Position numbers and translations under genes: made by a program
Shown: positions 36,052 to 45,174 of the stretch, in pieces
Numbering within the stretch: position 1 is the stretch's first letter
How the letters are laid out: each line of letters opens with the position of its first letter
Source of the DNA: Acidobacteriota bacterium
GTDB lineage: Bacteria; Acidobacteriota; Terriglobia; Bryobacterales; Bryobacteraceae
NCBI GenBank assembly: GCA_016185425.1
Contig: JACPNQ010000024.1
Span: forward strand, 300,054 to 364,053
Reading direction: 5' to 3'
Length of the DNA: 64,000 nucleotides
Notes under the pieces: generated by a model
Seen by the model: only the letters and a program-made list of their open reading frames with translations
Told to the model about the DNA's origin: nothing
Database searches by the model: none

Positions 36052-39000
36052 TTACCAGATGAGCTTCAGGCCGAATTGCATTTGACGCGGGTCGTTGGAC
36101 TGGGTGGTGATTTTGCCGAAGTTGGCGCCCGCGGTTACCGTTGTATTGGGGTTGCCGAAGCGGACTCGGTTTAGAGCGTTGAAGGCCTCGGCGCGGAATT
36201 GGAGGCGGAACTTTTCGGTCAGGGTGAAGACCTTGAAGATCGAGGCGTCGAGGTTGTTGATGTGGTGGCCGTGGAGGTTGGCGATCAGAGGACTTACGTT
36301 TCCGAGGGTGAATGCGGCGGGCTGGCTGAAGACGCTAGTGTCGAACCAGCGGTCGAGGCGGTTGTGGGCGTCGCCGCTTTGAGCGGGATTCTGGCCGTTG
36401 CTGTTCGCGCGGATGGCTTCGGTGAAGATGCCGGCCGAGTTGGTCGCGGAGATGCCGAGGATGCTACCGGATTGGGCGGTCCAGATGCCGTTGAGCTGCC
36501 AGCCGGCGGCTACTACACGGAGCGGGCGCCCAAGGTTCTTGCCGAAGGGCAGTTCGTAGACGCCGCTGAAGACGAGGCGTTGGGGAACGTGGACGCTCGA
36601 AACGGCGCGGCTGCCGAGTGCGTTGTAGCTGTCCTGATAGCTGGTGCCCTGGTCCATGGTCTTCGACCAGACGTAGCTGCCTTCAAAGACGATGCCCTTG
36701 GCGTAGCGCTTGCTGAAAGTGAGCTGGAGCGAGTTGTAGTCCGAGGTCGCGCCCTGGGAGAAGAGCGGGTAGATGGCTCCGAACTGCGGATAGGGGCGGA
36801 GAAGCTGAGCGCGGGAGACCTGCGGATTGGCGACTACACCCCCGCCGAGGCCGTAGAAGGGATTGGCGACGAGCTGATTGAGCTGATTGCCTAGGCTCAG
36901 GTATTGCGGGTTGACCTGGTTGAGCGTGAAGCCGCCTTCGCCGCCACGGGAGAGCTGGCGGCCGCGGTTGCCGACGTAGGCCACTTCGAGGAGCACGGCG
37001 CCGGGGAGTTCGCGCTGCACGGTCAAGTTGTACTGGAGTGTGTAGGGCGTGTTGGTGTTCGCAAGCGGCGCGTCGAGGTTGCTGCCGATCGCGGTGAGGG
37101 CTCCGAGCGAAGAGCCGGGCACCGGTTGGAAGCCCTGCGGGAATGGATTGGCGAGACGGTTGAGCGGCGTGATGCCATCGAGGCTGGCGACCCAGGGCGT
37201 TTCGACACGGAAGCCATAGGGACCGACGGTGCCCTGCGCGGAGAGGGTGCTGGGCCCGAAGAGCTGGGCGAATGCGCCGCGGATGACGGTCTTGTCGTTC
37301 CACTGATAAGCGAAGCCAAGGCGGGGGGCGAAATTGTTGAAGTCGCCGTCGAACTGGTCGCGGTCATTGCCGTCGACGCCGACGAAGCGGAGCCCGCCTT
37401 TGAGATTGGGGAAGGCGGGGACTTTGGCGGCGAGCGGAGAGGTGAGCGACGGATCGAACCAGCTCATGCGGTTGTAGCGCTCGGTGCGCGGGGTGTCGAA
37501 GTCATAGCGCAGACCGAGATTGAGGGTGAGCTTTCGAGTGACGCGGAAGTCGTCCTGGACGTAGAAGGCGTTGTAGAAGCTCTGCGAGGCGACGTTTTTC
37601 CAGTTTTGGTAGAAGTTGCCATCGGAGCCCGCGCCGAGGAGAAACGAGGCGAAGCCGAAGCCGGCGGTGGAACTGGCGGTGACGGGGTTGGGGCCTTGTG
37701 TCATCCCGGCGTTGAAGTTAAAGGTGCCGGCGGCGCGGGCTTCCCATACGTTGATGCGGAGCATGCGGCCTTCGTAGCCGTACTTGATGGAGTGCTTGCC
37801 GGTAATCTTGGTGAGGCTGCCGGCGAGGCCGTAGTTATTGAATCCGCTCTGACGATGGTCGCTGCCGCCGAGCGCCGTCATCGTGGAGACGCCGAAACGG
37901 GGGAACATGTAGCGGTCGACGGCGGCGTCGAGGGCTTTGGGAAGACCGAGACTGGAGGGCACGAAGCCGAGGCCCTGGTTGTCGAACAGGAACCGGTTGC
38001 GCGCGAAGGACAAACGCACGTTCAGCAACGTCGTGGGGCTGATGGTGTCGGTATAGTCGACGACGGTGTTGCGGCCGAAGTCGTTGTTGTTGACGCGGCC
38101 TTCGGCGATACCGAGATCGCCGGGGAAGAGCTGGGGCGGCCCGTTGAAGGACTTGCGGTAGGAGAAGCGGCCGAAGAGGCGTTTCTTATCGTTGATGTTG
38201 TGATCGATACGGATGTCGGCGTTGTCCGTATTGATGGCGGCGGCGCCGCTGTTGTAGAAGTTGTTGCGGCCGATGGAGTCGCCGGCGGCGTTGGCGCTGG
38301 GGAAGTAGTTGGTGACGTTGCGCGCGACGGCGTCGAAGCGAGCGGCAGGGATGATGTTACCGGGGAAAGCGTCGCGGATGGAGCCGGAGCCGGAGGGGTT
38401 CGGCCGCGTGGTGTTAGGGTCGAACATGGTGATGACCTGCGTGGCGGTGGCCCGGGTCTGGGAGAAGTCGCCGGCGCGTTCGCGGCCGGTGGGGACGGTG
38501 GTGACGCGGTCCGAGAAGCTGCGTTCACGAAGGCCTTCGTAGGCGCCCATGAAGAAAGTCTTGTTGCGGATGATGGGGCCGCTGACCATGCCGCCGAACT
38601 GGTTACGTTTGAAGCTGGCGAGGGAGACGCCGCGCTGGTTGGCGTAGAAGTTGTTGGCGTCGAGCACGGAATTACGAAGGAATTCGTAGGCGCTGCCGTG
38701 GAAGGTGTTCGAGCCGGATTTGTAGACGAGGTTGAGGACGCTGGTGATGCTGCGGCCGAATTCGGCGCTGAAGTTTTGCGCCTGCATTTTGAACTCGGCG
38801 ACTGCGTCGACCGACGGGAAGACGGAGAGGCCGGCGAAACCGTTGACGGTGGGGAAGGCGGCGGAGGAGCCGTCGACCAGGACATCGAATGTGCCACCGC
38901 GGGCGCCGTTGACGGAGTAGCTGACGCCGTTGTGGGCGTTGCCGATGGAGCCGGTGACGCCGGGCGTGAGGTTGACGAGGGAGTAGACGTTGCGCGTGTT

Positions 39001-39426
39001 GAGCGGGAGCTCGAGGATGCGCTTGTTGTCGACGACTTTGCCTATTGAGGACGTCGTGGCTTCGACCACGGCGGCGTCCCCTTGGATGGTGATGGATTCG
39101 GCCATTGAGCCGACCTGGAGCGTAATGTTGACGCGGGCCTGCTGCTGGACCTGGAGGATGATGCCGGCCTGGTCGGTCGCTTTGAAGCCGCTAGCGGTGA
39201 CGTTGATGCTGTAGGCGCCGGGCGGAAGGAGAGGGGCGGTGTAGTTGCCTTCGTGGTTGGTCGTGGTTTCGACACGAGCATTGGTGCCGGTGTTGGTGAT
39301 CAGGACTTTGGCGTTGGCGACGGCGGCGCCGGTTGAATCGGTGATGCTGCCGGTGATGGTTCCGGTGGCGGTTTGTGTGTATGCGCTCAGGCTGAATAGG
39401 GCTAAGAGGGTTGCGAGAATTCTCAT
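36052..39426 (-). CDS. TonB-dependent receptor with carboxypeptidase-regulatory-like domain (second copy type)
   Basis: 1124 residues from the ATG at 39426, chosen because a signal peptide follows (MRILATLLALFSLSAYTQ). Residues 20-105 form the carboxypeptidase-regulatory-like domain (GTITGSITDSTGAAVANA). The plug follows (ILELPLNTRNVYSLVNLTPG), then the barrel, ending in QMQFGLKLIW with a terminal aromatic residue. It shares family and layout with the receptor at 4794-8390 but is clearly a different paralogue. The substrate is unknown. The repeat cluster at 39540-39990 lies just upstream of its promoter region. Confidence 0.9.
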   Translation of the reverse strand: MRILATLLALFSLSAYTQTATGTITGSITDSTGAAVANAKVLITNTGTNARVETTTNHEGNYTAPLLPPGAYSINVTASGFKATDQAGIILQVQQQARVNITLQVGSMAESITIQGDAAVVEATTSSIGKVVDNKRILELPLNTRNVYSLVNLTPGVTGSIGNAHNGVSYSVNGARGGTFDVLVDGSSAAFPTVNGFAGLSVFPSVDAVAEFKMQAQNFSAEFGRSITSVLNLVYKSGSNTFHGSAYEFLRNSVLDANNFYANQRGVSLASFKRNQFGGMVSGPIIRNKTFFMGAYEGLRERSFSDRVTTVPTGRERAGDFSQTRATATQVITMFDPNTTRPNPSGSGSIRDAFPGNIIPAARFDAVARNVTNYFPSANAAGDSIGRNNFYNSGAAAINTDNADIRIDHNINDKKRLFGRFSYRKSFNGPPQLFPGDLGIAEGRVNNNDFGRNTVVDYTDTISPTTLLNVRLSFARNRFLFDNQGLGFVPSSLGLPKALDAAVDRYMFPRFGVSTMTALGGSDHRQSGFNNYGLAGSLTKITGKHSIKYGYEGRMLRINVWEARAAGTFNFNAGMTQGPNPVTASSTAGFGFASFLLGAGSDGNFYQNWKNVASQSFYNAFYVQDDFRVTRKLTLNLGLRYDFDTPRTERYNRMSWFDPSLTSPLAAKVPAFPNLKGGLRFVGVDGNDRDQFDGDFNNFAPRLGFAYQWNDKTVIRGAFAQLFGPSTLSAQGTVGPYGFRVETPWVASLDGITPLNRLANPFPQGFQPVPGSSLGALTAIGSNLDAPLANTNTPYTLQYNLTVQRELPGAVLLEVAYVGNRGRQLSRGGEGGFTLNQVNPQYLSLGNQLNQLVANPFYGLGGGVVANPQVSRAQLLRPYPQFGAIYPLFSQGATSDYNSLQLTFSKRYAKGIVFEGSYVWSKTMDQGTSYQDSYNALGSRAVSSVHVPQRLVFSGVYELPFGKNLGRPLRVVAAGWQLNGIWTAQSGSILGISATNSAGIFTEAIRANSNGQNPAQSGDAHNRLDRWFDTSVFSQPAAFTLGNVSPLIANLHGHHINNLDASIFKVFTLTEKFRLQFRAEAFNALNRVRFGNPNTTVTAGANFGKITTQSNDPRQMQFGLKLIW

Positions 39427-39539
39427 ATAGACGTGGCTCCGGTTAGGGTAGCAGTGAGAGGTTAGGGTGTTGTTACGATAGCGCGTTTGTGGTGTGACGG
39501 GTGGCATGGTTTTCTTTTCTTGGGCGGTGTTGGGTGTGT

Positions 39540-39990
39540 GGGGACACACGCCTCTACGCCCGCTTCGCGGGCTGCGATGGCGAATGTCCCCGTTTGGGGT
39601 TTTCGAGGGGTTTTTCCGCTACTTCCTTCTTCTCTCCCTACTTCCTGTCTTTCCGATCTTCCTTTTCGTTCCTTCTCGCCGGCTCCTTGTGCGTTGTTCT
39701 TCTTTGGCGCTGTTGGGGAGATGGGTTGGGTGTTGGGGGGACACACGCATCTACGCCCGCTTCGCGGGCTGCGATGGCGAATGTCCCCGTTTGGGGTTTT
39801 CGAGGGGTTTTTCCGCTACTTCCTTCTTCTCTCCCCAACTTCCTTCTTCTCTCCCTACTTCTTTGGCGGTGTTGGGGAGATGGGTTGGGTGTTGGGGGAC
39901 ACACGCATCTACGCCCGCTTCGCGGGCTGCGATGGCGAATGTCCCCGTTTGGGGTTTTCGAGGGGTTTTTCCGGCTTTCCTTCTTCCCCT
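39540..39990. repeat. Three structured direct repeats of about 100-160 bp
   Basis: Copies begin at 39540, 39737 and 39895. Each starts with a potential 52-nt hairpin: GGGGACA pairs with TGTCCCC and the inner stem is GCCCGC/GCGGGC (hairpins 39540-39591, 39737-39788 and 39895-39946). A conserved tail follows (CGTTTGGGGTTTTCGAGGGG, then TTTTTCCG). The copies are almost identical over about 80 bases; the last two also share a ~38-base leader. They lie between the terminase cassette and the TonB gene. Open frames here are artefacts of the repeats. Confidence 0.88.
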
Positions 39991-40001
39991 CCCTCCCGCC
40001 G

Positions 40002-40787
40002 CTACTTTTTCTTCTTCCCTTTCCCTGCTTCCTCTTCTTTTGCTTCTTTGATCAGTTCCTTCTCGAAGCGCCAGGGGTTTTCGCGGTTGGCGGGTTGCTT
40101 CGGCACCAGTTCGTGGGCGAAGGACAGGGCGCCCCAAGCACCCATGGCTACCGCCAGGACGAGGTCGTCGTGCGCGGTGGATTGCTCGGGTTGTGTGGTG
40201 CCGGCCCGGAGGTTGGCGAATTCGGTTTCCAGTTCTTCGCGGTTGTCGAGGTCGCGCGGCACCTTCACGCTGTTGTTGGCGATCATCAGTAGCAGGTTCG
40301 AAATCAGCGTGCGCCTGGGGACGCCGCGGTAGCCCTTGTCGAGCGACGATTCCGTATGGCCGCCTGTGATGATGATCGGCTTCAGATCGATGTAGGGGCC
40401 GAGGTTGCAACGGATCGATTCGACTACCGCCGGGCCGGGGCCGCCGCCGTCGACCACCACATCCTTCATTGGGTTGCCGCCCGTGTAGGGGCGTGGCATG
40501 GCGTCGACTTGCTTCATGCGATCTTCGAGCAGATAAGGGATTTCGGTGTAGTCGGTTCCCAGCGGGAACCGGTCGAGCGCGAGCAGTGAGAGCGTCGGCA
40601 CGAACTTCAACTCCCAGGTAACGGGGCAACGGCCCTCGTTGCGCCAGGTGAGCTCGAACGTGGCGAGGGCGGAGAAATCGCGCCGCTGGCCGAGGTCGAG
40701 CCCGAAGTAGTAGCGCGTGTCGGGCATCGTGCGACGGACGCGCTGATAGAGAGTCGGATCGTAGGTGAATTCTTTGGGTAGCCACAT
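40002..40787 (-). CDS. Terminase-type RNase H nuclease, separate from its ATPase
   Basis: 261 residues, with AAGGAGG placed 4 bp before the ATG. The three acidic motifs of the TerL nuclease are D31 (YYFGLDLGQRRDFSA), D113 (DVVVDGGGPGPAVVE) and D207/D208 (TAHDDLVLAVAMGAWG). The C-terminus is rich in Lys/Glu. In phages this domain cuts concatemeric DNA during packaging and is fused to the ATPase; here it is its own gene, 9 bp after the ATPase stop codon. No portal, capsid or tail genes are near. Confidence 0.75.
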   Translation of the reverse strand: MWLPKEFTYDPTLYQRVRRTMPDTRYYFGLDLGQRRDFSALATFELTWRNEGRCPVTWELKFVPTLSLLALDRFPLGTDYTEIPYLLEDRMKQVDAMPRPYTGGNPMKDVVVDGGGPGPAVVESIRCNLGPYIDLKPIIITGGHTESSLDKGYRGVPRRTLISNLLLMIANNSVKVPRDLDNREELETEFANLRAGTTQPEQSTAHDDLVLAVAMGAWGALSFAHELVPKQPANRENPWRFEKELIKEAKEEEAGKGKKKK

Positions 40788-40796
40788 ATGGCCTCC

Positions 40797-41642
40797 TTAG
40801 CTTCTTTTGAGCGGCGGCAGCTTGCGGCTGTCGAGCGCCGGGTCGTACATCTGTTGCAAGCGTTCGCGAGAGACGAGCCGGCCGGGGGCCGGTGTGAACT
40901 CGCAGTAGAACTCCTGGCGGAAAAACTGCGGCGCGCCTTTGCGGTGCAGTTCGATGAATTCCTTGGGTATGTCCGGGCAGTCGTCGACTGTGGAGAAGAC
41001 GCGGGTCCACTGCGGATCGCTGTCGTGCCAGAAGTTGTAGAAAAAACCGGTCTGCCCTTTGGGCGTCGATAACATCCAGACGGCACCCCTGGTGTGGGCG
41101 ATGAAGGGCAGGGTGGCGGAGAATACGGTGTCGCTGACGCGGGCGGCTTCGTCGTAGATGACGATGTCGGCGGTGCGGCTGGGCGCTCCATCGGCCGAAT
41201 GAGCGATGGCGTAGATCTTGGCGCCGTTGGGCAGGAGCAATGAGTGCTTGTAGCCGCGGACACGGCGGTCAGGGAGTCCGGCGAGGCTGGCGAAGTTGAG
41301 TACTTTGGCGATGAGCTCGCCGCCCTGCTGTTCGGTGAACGAGACGACGATGATGGTGCAGTTGGGGTGTTCGATTGCGTGATGCAGGGCTTTGATCGCG
41401 GTGACGGAGCTCTTGCCCCACTGGCGGTTGCAGCAGAGGATGAGGCGCTTGGTCTTGGAGTCGAGGACCTGCTTTTGGATTCTGGCCGGTTTGAAGTTGA
41501 ACTGTTGTTCGGCCCAGACGGAGGGCTTGGGCAGCGTGACGGGGGCGGTATTTTCGGCCGCGTCCGGACACGAGGGGGCACCCCACGCGGTGCCTTCGAA
41601 GAGGCCGCCGAAGGGCGAGCCGTTTGTCCAGATGCGTTCCAA
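40797..41642 (-). CDS. Terminase-type packaging ATPase domain protein
   Basis: 281 residues from a TTG, with AGGA upstream. The ATPase motifs are Walker A-like CCNRQWGKSS (70-79), Walker B with the catalytic Glu in ADIVIYDEAARV (158-169) and the coupling motif MLSTPKGQTGFFYNFW. These fit the N-terminal half of phage large terminase subunits. The chain ends (ALDSRKLPPLKRS) where TerL would continue into the nuclease, which here is the next gene. ATPase and nuclease together, about 540 residues, equal a normal TerL. Confidence 0.78.
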   Translation of the reverse strand: MERIWTNGSPFGGLFEGTAWGAPSCPDAAENTAPVTLPKPSVWAEQQFNFKPARIQKQVLDSKTKRLILCCNRQWGKSSVTAIKALHHAIEHPNCTIIVVSFTEQQGGELIAKVLNFASLAGLPDRRVRGYKHSLLLPNGAKIYAIAHSADGAPSRTADIVIYDEAARVSDTVFSATLPFIAHTRGAVWMLSTPKGQTGFFYNFWHDSDPQWTRVFSTVDDCPDIPKEFIELHRKGAPQFFRQEFYCEFTPAPGRLVSRERLQQMYDPALDSRKLPPLKRS

Positions 41643-41653
41643 GTCCTATTCCT

Positions 41654-42376
41654 TTAGTTGGGTTTCGTTTCGTCGTCGTTGTCGCGCTCGATAACGATGA
41701 GCTCGCGGCCGGGGAAGAAGAATTCGTAGGCGGCGCGGGTCTGCGCCGACGGATCGTCGGTGATTAGCGGGCGGGAATCCGTGTTTTCAAGCGCTTCGGC
41801 GGATTCGGCATCGGTTCGTTCGTAGTTCGTTTGCTCGTCGTTGCAGTTGGCGATTTCGGTGCCAATGCCGGGGAAGTTGGACGTGGAATAGCGGAGGCGG
41901 CGTTCGAGGCGCTCCAGGCGCAGGTGTAGCGCGCTGATGGTGCGGTCGTAGGCGGTGCTGGTTTTGAGGAGCGCATCGGACGAGTTGACGCTGCACTGGA
42001 CGTTGACGAGCTCTTCGGGGATGTTGTGCTGTTTGTGCCGCTCCTGGATGTAGGTGCGGTTGAAGCGGGCGGCTTTGGTGACCTGGGCGCGGGTGAGTTC
42101 CCACCGAGTCATTGCCATTTCGCGGACGATGTCGACGGCAACCGGGCCGATGGGCCTATAGAAGGCGATGAGGTCGTTGAGGAGGCGGAAGAAGACGCGG
42201 CTGTCCTCATTGCAGAAGATGGCCGGGTGCGGGTGGGCGAGGTGGCGCAGAGTTTGGGCGCGGTTGCCGTGTTTGAGGGCGTTGGCGCGCGAGCGGTCTT
42301 TGCCCGAGGGCGTGGTGGGGCCTTTGGATTTTGCGCCGTTTTCGCGGGCGATTTGGGCTTTTCGTTCTTTTGTCAT
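41654..42376 (-). CDS. ALKHG-motif protein, first gene of the terminase-like cassette
   Basis: 240 residues with AAGGAAG before the ATG. The N-terminus has the pattern ARENGAKSKGPTTPSGKDRS then RANALKHG, known from many multicopy acidobacterial and planctomycetal proteins of unknown function. A helical middle part (FFRLLNDLIAFYRPIGPVAV) and a charged, Asp/Glu-rich C-terminus follow. Its position before the ATPase (11 bp) is where a small terminase subunit would stand, but similarity to known TerS proteins cannot be shown here. A large hairpin lies in its leader. Confidence 0.7.
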   Translation of the reverse strand: MTKERKAQIARENGAKSKGPTTPSGKDRSRANALKHGNRAQTLRHLAHPHPAIFCNEDSRVFFRLLNDLIAFYRPIGPVAVDIVREMAMTRWELTRAQVTKAARFNRTYIQERHKQHNIPEELVNVQCSVNSSDALLKTSTAYDRTISALHLRLERLERRLRYSTSNFPGIGTEIANCNDEQTNYERTDAESAEALENTDSRPLITDDPSAQTRAAYEFFFPGRELIVIERDNDDETKPN

Positions 42377-42417
42377 ATCGGCTTCCTTTCTCGTTTTTCG
42401 ATTCCTTCGTTGGACGC

Positions 42418-42464
42418 AAAAAATGCGAAGGCCTCTCGCGCCGGTGAGGCGGAGAGGCCTTCGC
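42418..42464 (-). terminator. Terminator-like hairpin in the leader of the terminase-like cassette
   Basis: Two 13-bp arms, GCGAAGGCCTCTC (42425-42437) and its exact complement (42452-42464), enclose a smaller CGCC/GGCG stem. Read on the minus strand, the hairpin is followed within two bases by six Ts (42423-42418) and then, 41 bases on, by the ALKHG start codon. It could end transcription from upstream or act as an attenuator. Upstream bases 42465-42736 hold no recognised gene. Confidence 0.75.
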
Positions 42465-42736
42465 TGAGTCCTCGCAGGAGTCTATGTACACCAGGCTGGC
42501 GCGGTGCGTCAGCCTATTTAAGCTATAGCAAACGAGGTCGGTAAAACGAACTTTGGGCCCATTGATTTTGGCGGTAGGTTATTGGGAGTAATGGAGAAAA
42601 GATTATTTTTTCGATCTGTGACTGATGAAGATTGATGAGCGAAATGTCAGGCCTCGACTCAGGTTGAGTCCGAGGAGGAACAAATCGTAATAAGAGGCCG
42701 TCCAACAGTGAGGGAGAATGAGTTCCGGACTGCGGG

Positions 42737-43165
42737 ATGAGGGTTAGCTATAGAGTCAGCAGCGCACTTGTCATCGTCAGCTATGCCTTGATCACTGTGA
42801 TCGATTCGATGGTCACTGTGACTCCCGCGCCTGCGATTGATTCCGCGACGGAGCCTGGCGTGGTTTCCTTCAACATGTGCGACATGTGGGAGCAGATTCC
42901 GGCGGGTGTTCGCTTCTCTGCGCTCGCCTGGATCGGAACCTTTGCCGTCCTGATGGTTCAAGGCCTTCGGAACAGATCCGTACCCAGGTGGGTCGCGGCT
43001 GTTTGTCTGCTTGCCGTGGTTCCGGTGGTCAATCACAATTTCTGGCGGGTAGAGCAGTGCAACACGCCGGCTGGAAGAGTTGGCTTTTGGATCTTGATCT
43101 CGAGCGTCGCTTTGATGTGCTCTCATCAGCTTGTTCAGCGTCCACGTGGGTGGCATGGTTCTTGA
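42737..43165 (+). CDS. Putative membrane protein, 3' end duplicated at 51.6 kb
   Basis: 142 residues with about four hydrophobic segments (SALVIVSYALITVIDSMV, FSALAWIGTFAVLMVQGL, WVAAVCLLAVVPVVNH, GFWILISSVALMCSHQLV). No family recognised. The last ~27 codons and the following 185 bases recur at 51605-51865, where the rest of the gene is missing. The gene therefore marks the left border of the inserted island. Confidence 0.55.
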   Translation: MRVSYRVSSALVIVSYALITVIDSMVTVTPAPAIDSATEPGVVSFNMCDMWEQIPAGVRFSALAWIGTFAVLMVQGLRNRSVPRWVAAVCLLAVVPVVNHNFWRVEQCNTPAGRVGFWILISSVALMCSHQLVQRPRGWHGS

Positions 43166-43350
43166 CTTGTGCGTCAGCCGTCATGCTGATGTGTTGTCGT
43201 CAGCCTGCCCGAAGCCGGAGCCAGGCGGAACAAGAACTGCTTTATGAATTCTCTGGCCGAGAGCAGTGCCGGATAGAGCGGTGAACGTTGCATTATCCTC
43301 TCATCACAGATGGATGAGCCGAGGGTATCTAGCCCGAAAGAGCTGGAGTG
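43084..43350. repeat. Left copy of ~265-bp direct duplication bracketing the island
   Basis: This stretch matches 51605-51865 in the same orientation with a few substitutions and a short deletion in the right copy (around the CCGAAGCCGGAGCC region). It covers the 3' end of the membrane-protein gene and a non-coding part ending in AAAGAGCTGGAGTG. The next base, 43351, is the IS21 left end. Confidence 0.92.
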
Positions 43351-43607
43351 TGCATATTCCGCTCGATGCCGATAGCGATTCCGGGGCGAAGCCGATAATG
43401 ATTCCGGGCGGATGCCGATAACGATTCCGACGGGAAGCCGATAGCAATTCCGGCGCGATGCCGATGGGAAACCATCGATTCCCGGAATGACTATCGGCAT
43501 CATTTCGGAATAGAAAAACCACCGAAGCAAAGCGCGCTGGACCACCAGCGGCAACCTGCCCTTCACTCAAACGTGGAGGGCACAGGTTGCCGCAAGAAAG
43601 GTTGTCC

Positions 43608-45157
43608 ATGCGCAAGATCAAAGAAGTTCTCAGACTACATTCGCTCGGGCTGACCCAGTGTCAGATCGCGCGCAGTTGTTCCATCGGCCAGAGCACCGTG
43701 TCGGCGTATCTGAAGGCCGCCGATGCCGTCGGCATCCAATGGGCGGCGGTAACCGAATGGGAGGAGCAAAAGCTGATGGCGGCGCTGCTGCCCAAGCAAC
43801 CGCCAACAGCACCAACCGCCCGGCATCCGGCGCCGGAGTTCGCCACTATCCACCTCGACCTGCAGAAGCACAAACACCTCACGCTGCAGCTCGTCTGGGA
43901 GGAGTATCAAACCGCCAATCCGGGCGGCTACCGCTACAGCCGGTTCTGCGATCTCTATCAGCACTGGCGAAAGAGGCGGGACCTGGTGCTTCGCCATGAG
44001 CACCGTGCCGGCGAGAAGATATTCGTCGACTACGCCGGCGACACCATCGCCGTGCGCAATCCTTCCACTGGCGAATCCCGCGACACCCAGCTGTTCGTCG
44101 CCGTGCTCGGCGCCAGTAATTACACCTTCGCCGAAGCCACCTGGACACAGGGCCTCGGCGACTGGATCGGATCCCACCTGCGGGCTTTCGACTTCTTCGG
44201 CGGTGTGCCCGAGATCGTCGTTCCCGACAACCTGAAATCCGGCGTCACCAAGGCCTGCCGCTATGAGCCCGGCGTCAACCGCACCTACGAAGAGATGGCC
44301 GCCCACTATGGGGTCGCGGTCATTCCAGCGAGGCCGCGAAAACCCCGGGACAAAGCCAAGGTCGAAGCCGGTGTACTGGTCGTTGAACGTTGGATTCTGA
44401 TGGCGTTGCGAAAGCGGACTTTCTTCTCATTGGGCGAGGTCAACGAAGCCGTCGGCGAACTGCTGACTCGGCTCAATGCGCGGTCTTTCCGCAAGCAGGA
44501 AGGTTCGCGCCAGACGCTGTTCGACACGCTGGACCGGCCCGCGCTGCAAGCTCTGCCCAGCGAGCGTTACAGCTACGGCGAGTGGAAGACGGCCCGCGTC
44601 AACATCGACTACCACGTCGAGTTTGACCGTCACTGGTACAGCGTTCCCTATCAGCTGACGCAGCGCGAAGTGGAGATCCGCGCCTCGGCATCCACGGTGG
44701 AAATCTTCCACCATGGCGAACGCGTGGCCAGTCATCTGCGCTCTTCGGTGGCGCGGCGTTTCACGACGACACGTGTGAACACCGGCCGAAGGCGCATCAG
44801 CGGTATCTGGATTGGACGCCTTCGCGAGTGCTGGAATGGGTCGGCAAGATCGGACCGTCCACGATGGCGGTAGCCACGCGGATCCTGGACTCCAATCACC
44901 ATCCGGAGCAGGGTTTCCGTTCGTGTCTCGGCCTCATCCGCCTCACCAATGAGTACACGGCGGAACGCGTGGAGGCCGCGGCCCAGCGCGCGCTGCTCGT
45001 CAATGCCTGTACCTATCAGAGCGTGAAATCGATTCTGAAAAACAACCTTGATGGACAGCCTGTGGAGCAACCCGCCGATTCCACACCGCCCATCGATCAC
45101 CCCAATCTACGCGGCGCCGACTACTATGCAGGCGGCGGCGCTAACCCATTGCAGTAA
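43608..45157 (+). pseudogene. istA: istA transposase, interrupted by a frameshift
   Basis: The first frame (43608-44873) gives an N-terminal helix-turn-helix (GLTQCQIARSCSIGQSTVSA) and the DDE core (KIFVDYAGDT, VVPDNLKSGV, KAKVEAGVLV). After RRFTTT, near 44770-44785, the normal IstA sequence continues in another frame (EHRPKAHQRYLDWTPSRVL, then EWVGKIGP), which runs to 45157. One or two bases are therefore lost or gained. The product would lack its normal C-terminus, so transposition is probably blocked unless frameshifting occurs. The start is the ATG at 43608 with AAAGG upstream. Confidence 0.8.
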
Positions 45158-45174
45158 CCGGAAAAGAGAAACCA

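Noticed and set aside
36904..39048. 714-codon open frame antisense to the TonB receptor gene
   Set aside because: High GC makes long antisense frames common. The sense strand encodes a complete signal peptide, CarboxypepD_reg-like domain, plug and barrel, and the antisense product has only repetitive Glu/Gly/Val/Ala sequence.
39540..39990. CRISPR array
   Set aside because: Only three units, of uneven spacing, with hairpin cores of 52 nt and homologous flanks rather than unique spacers; no cas genes are in the window.
39487..40332. Several overlapping plus-strand frames through the repeat cluster
   Set aside because: They translate the same repeat three times into Phe/Leu/Ser/Arg-rich sequence, without ribosome binding sites. 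They are by-products of the repeats.
40002..42376. Ordinary prophage or phage packaging module
   Set aside because: No portal, protease, capsid, tail, lysis or phage integrase genes are near; neighbours are a TonB receptor gene and an unrelated membrane-protein gene.
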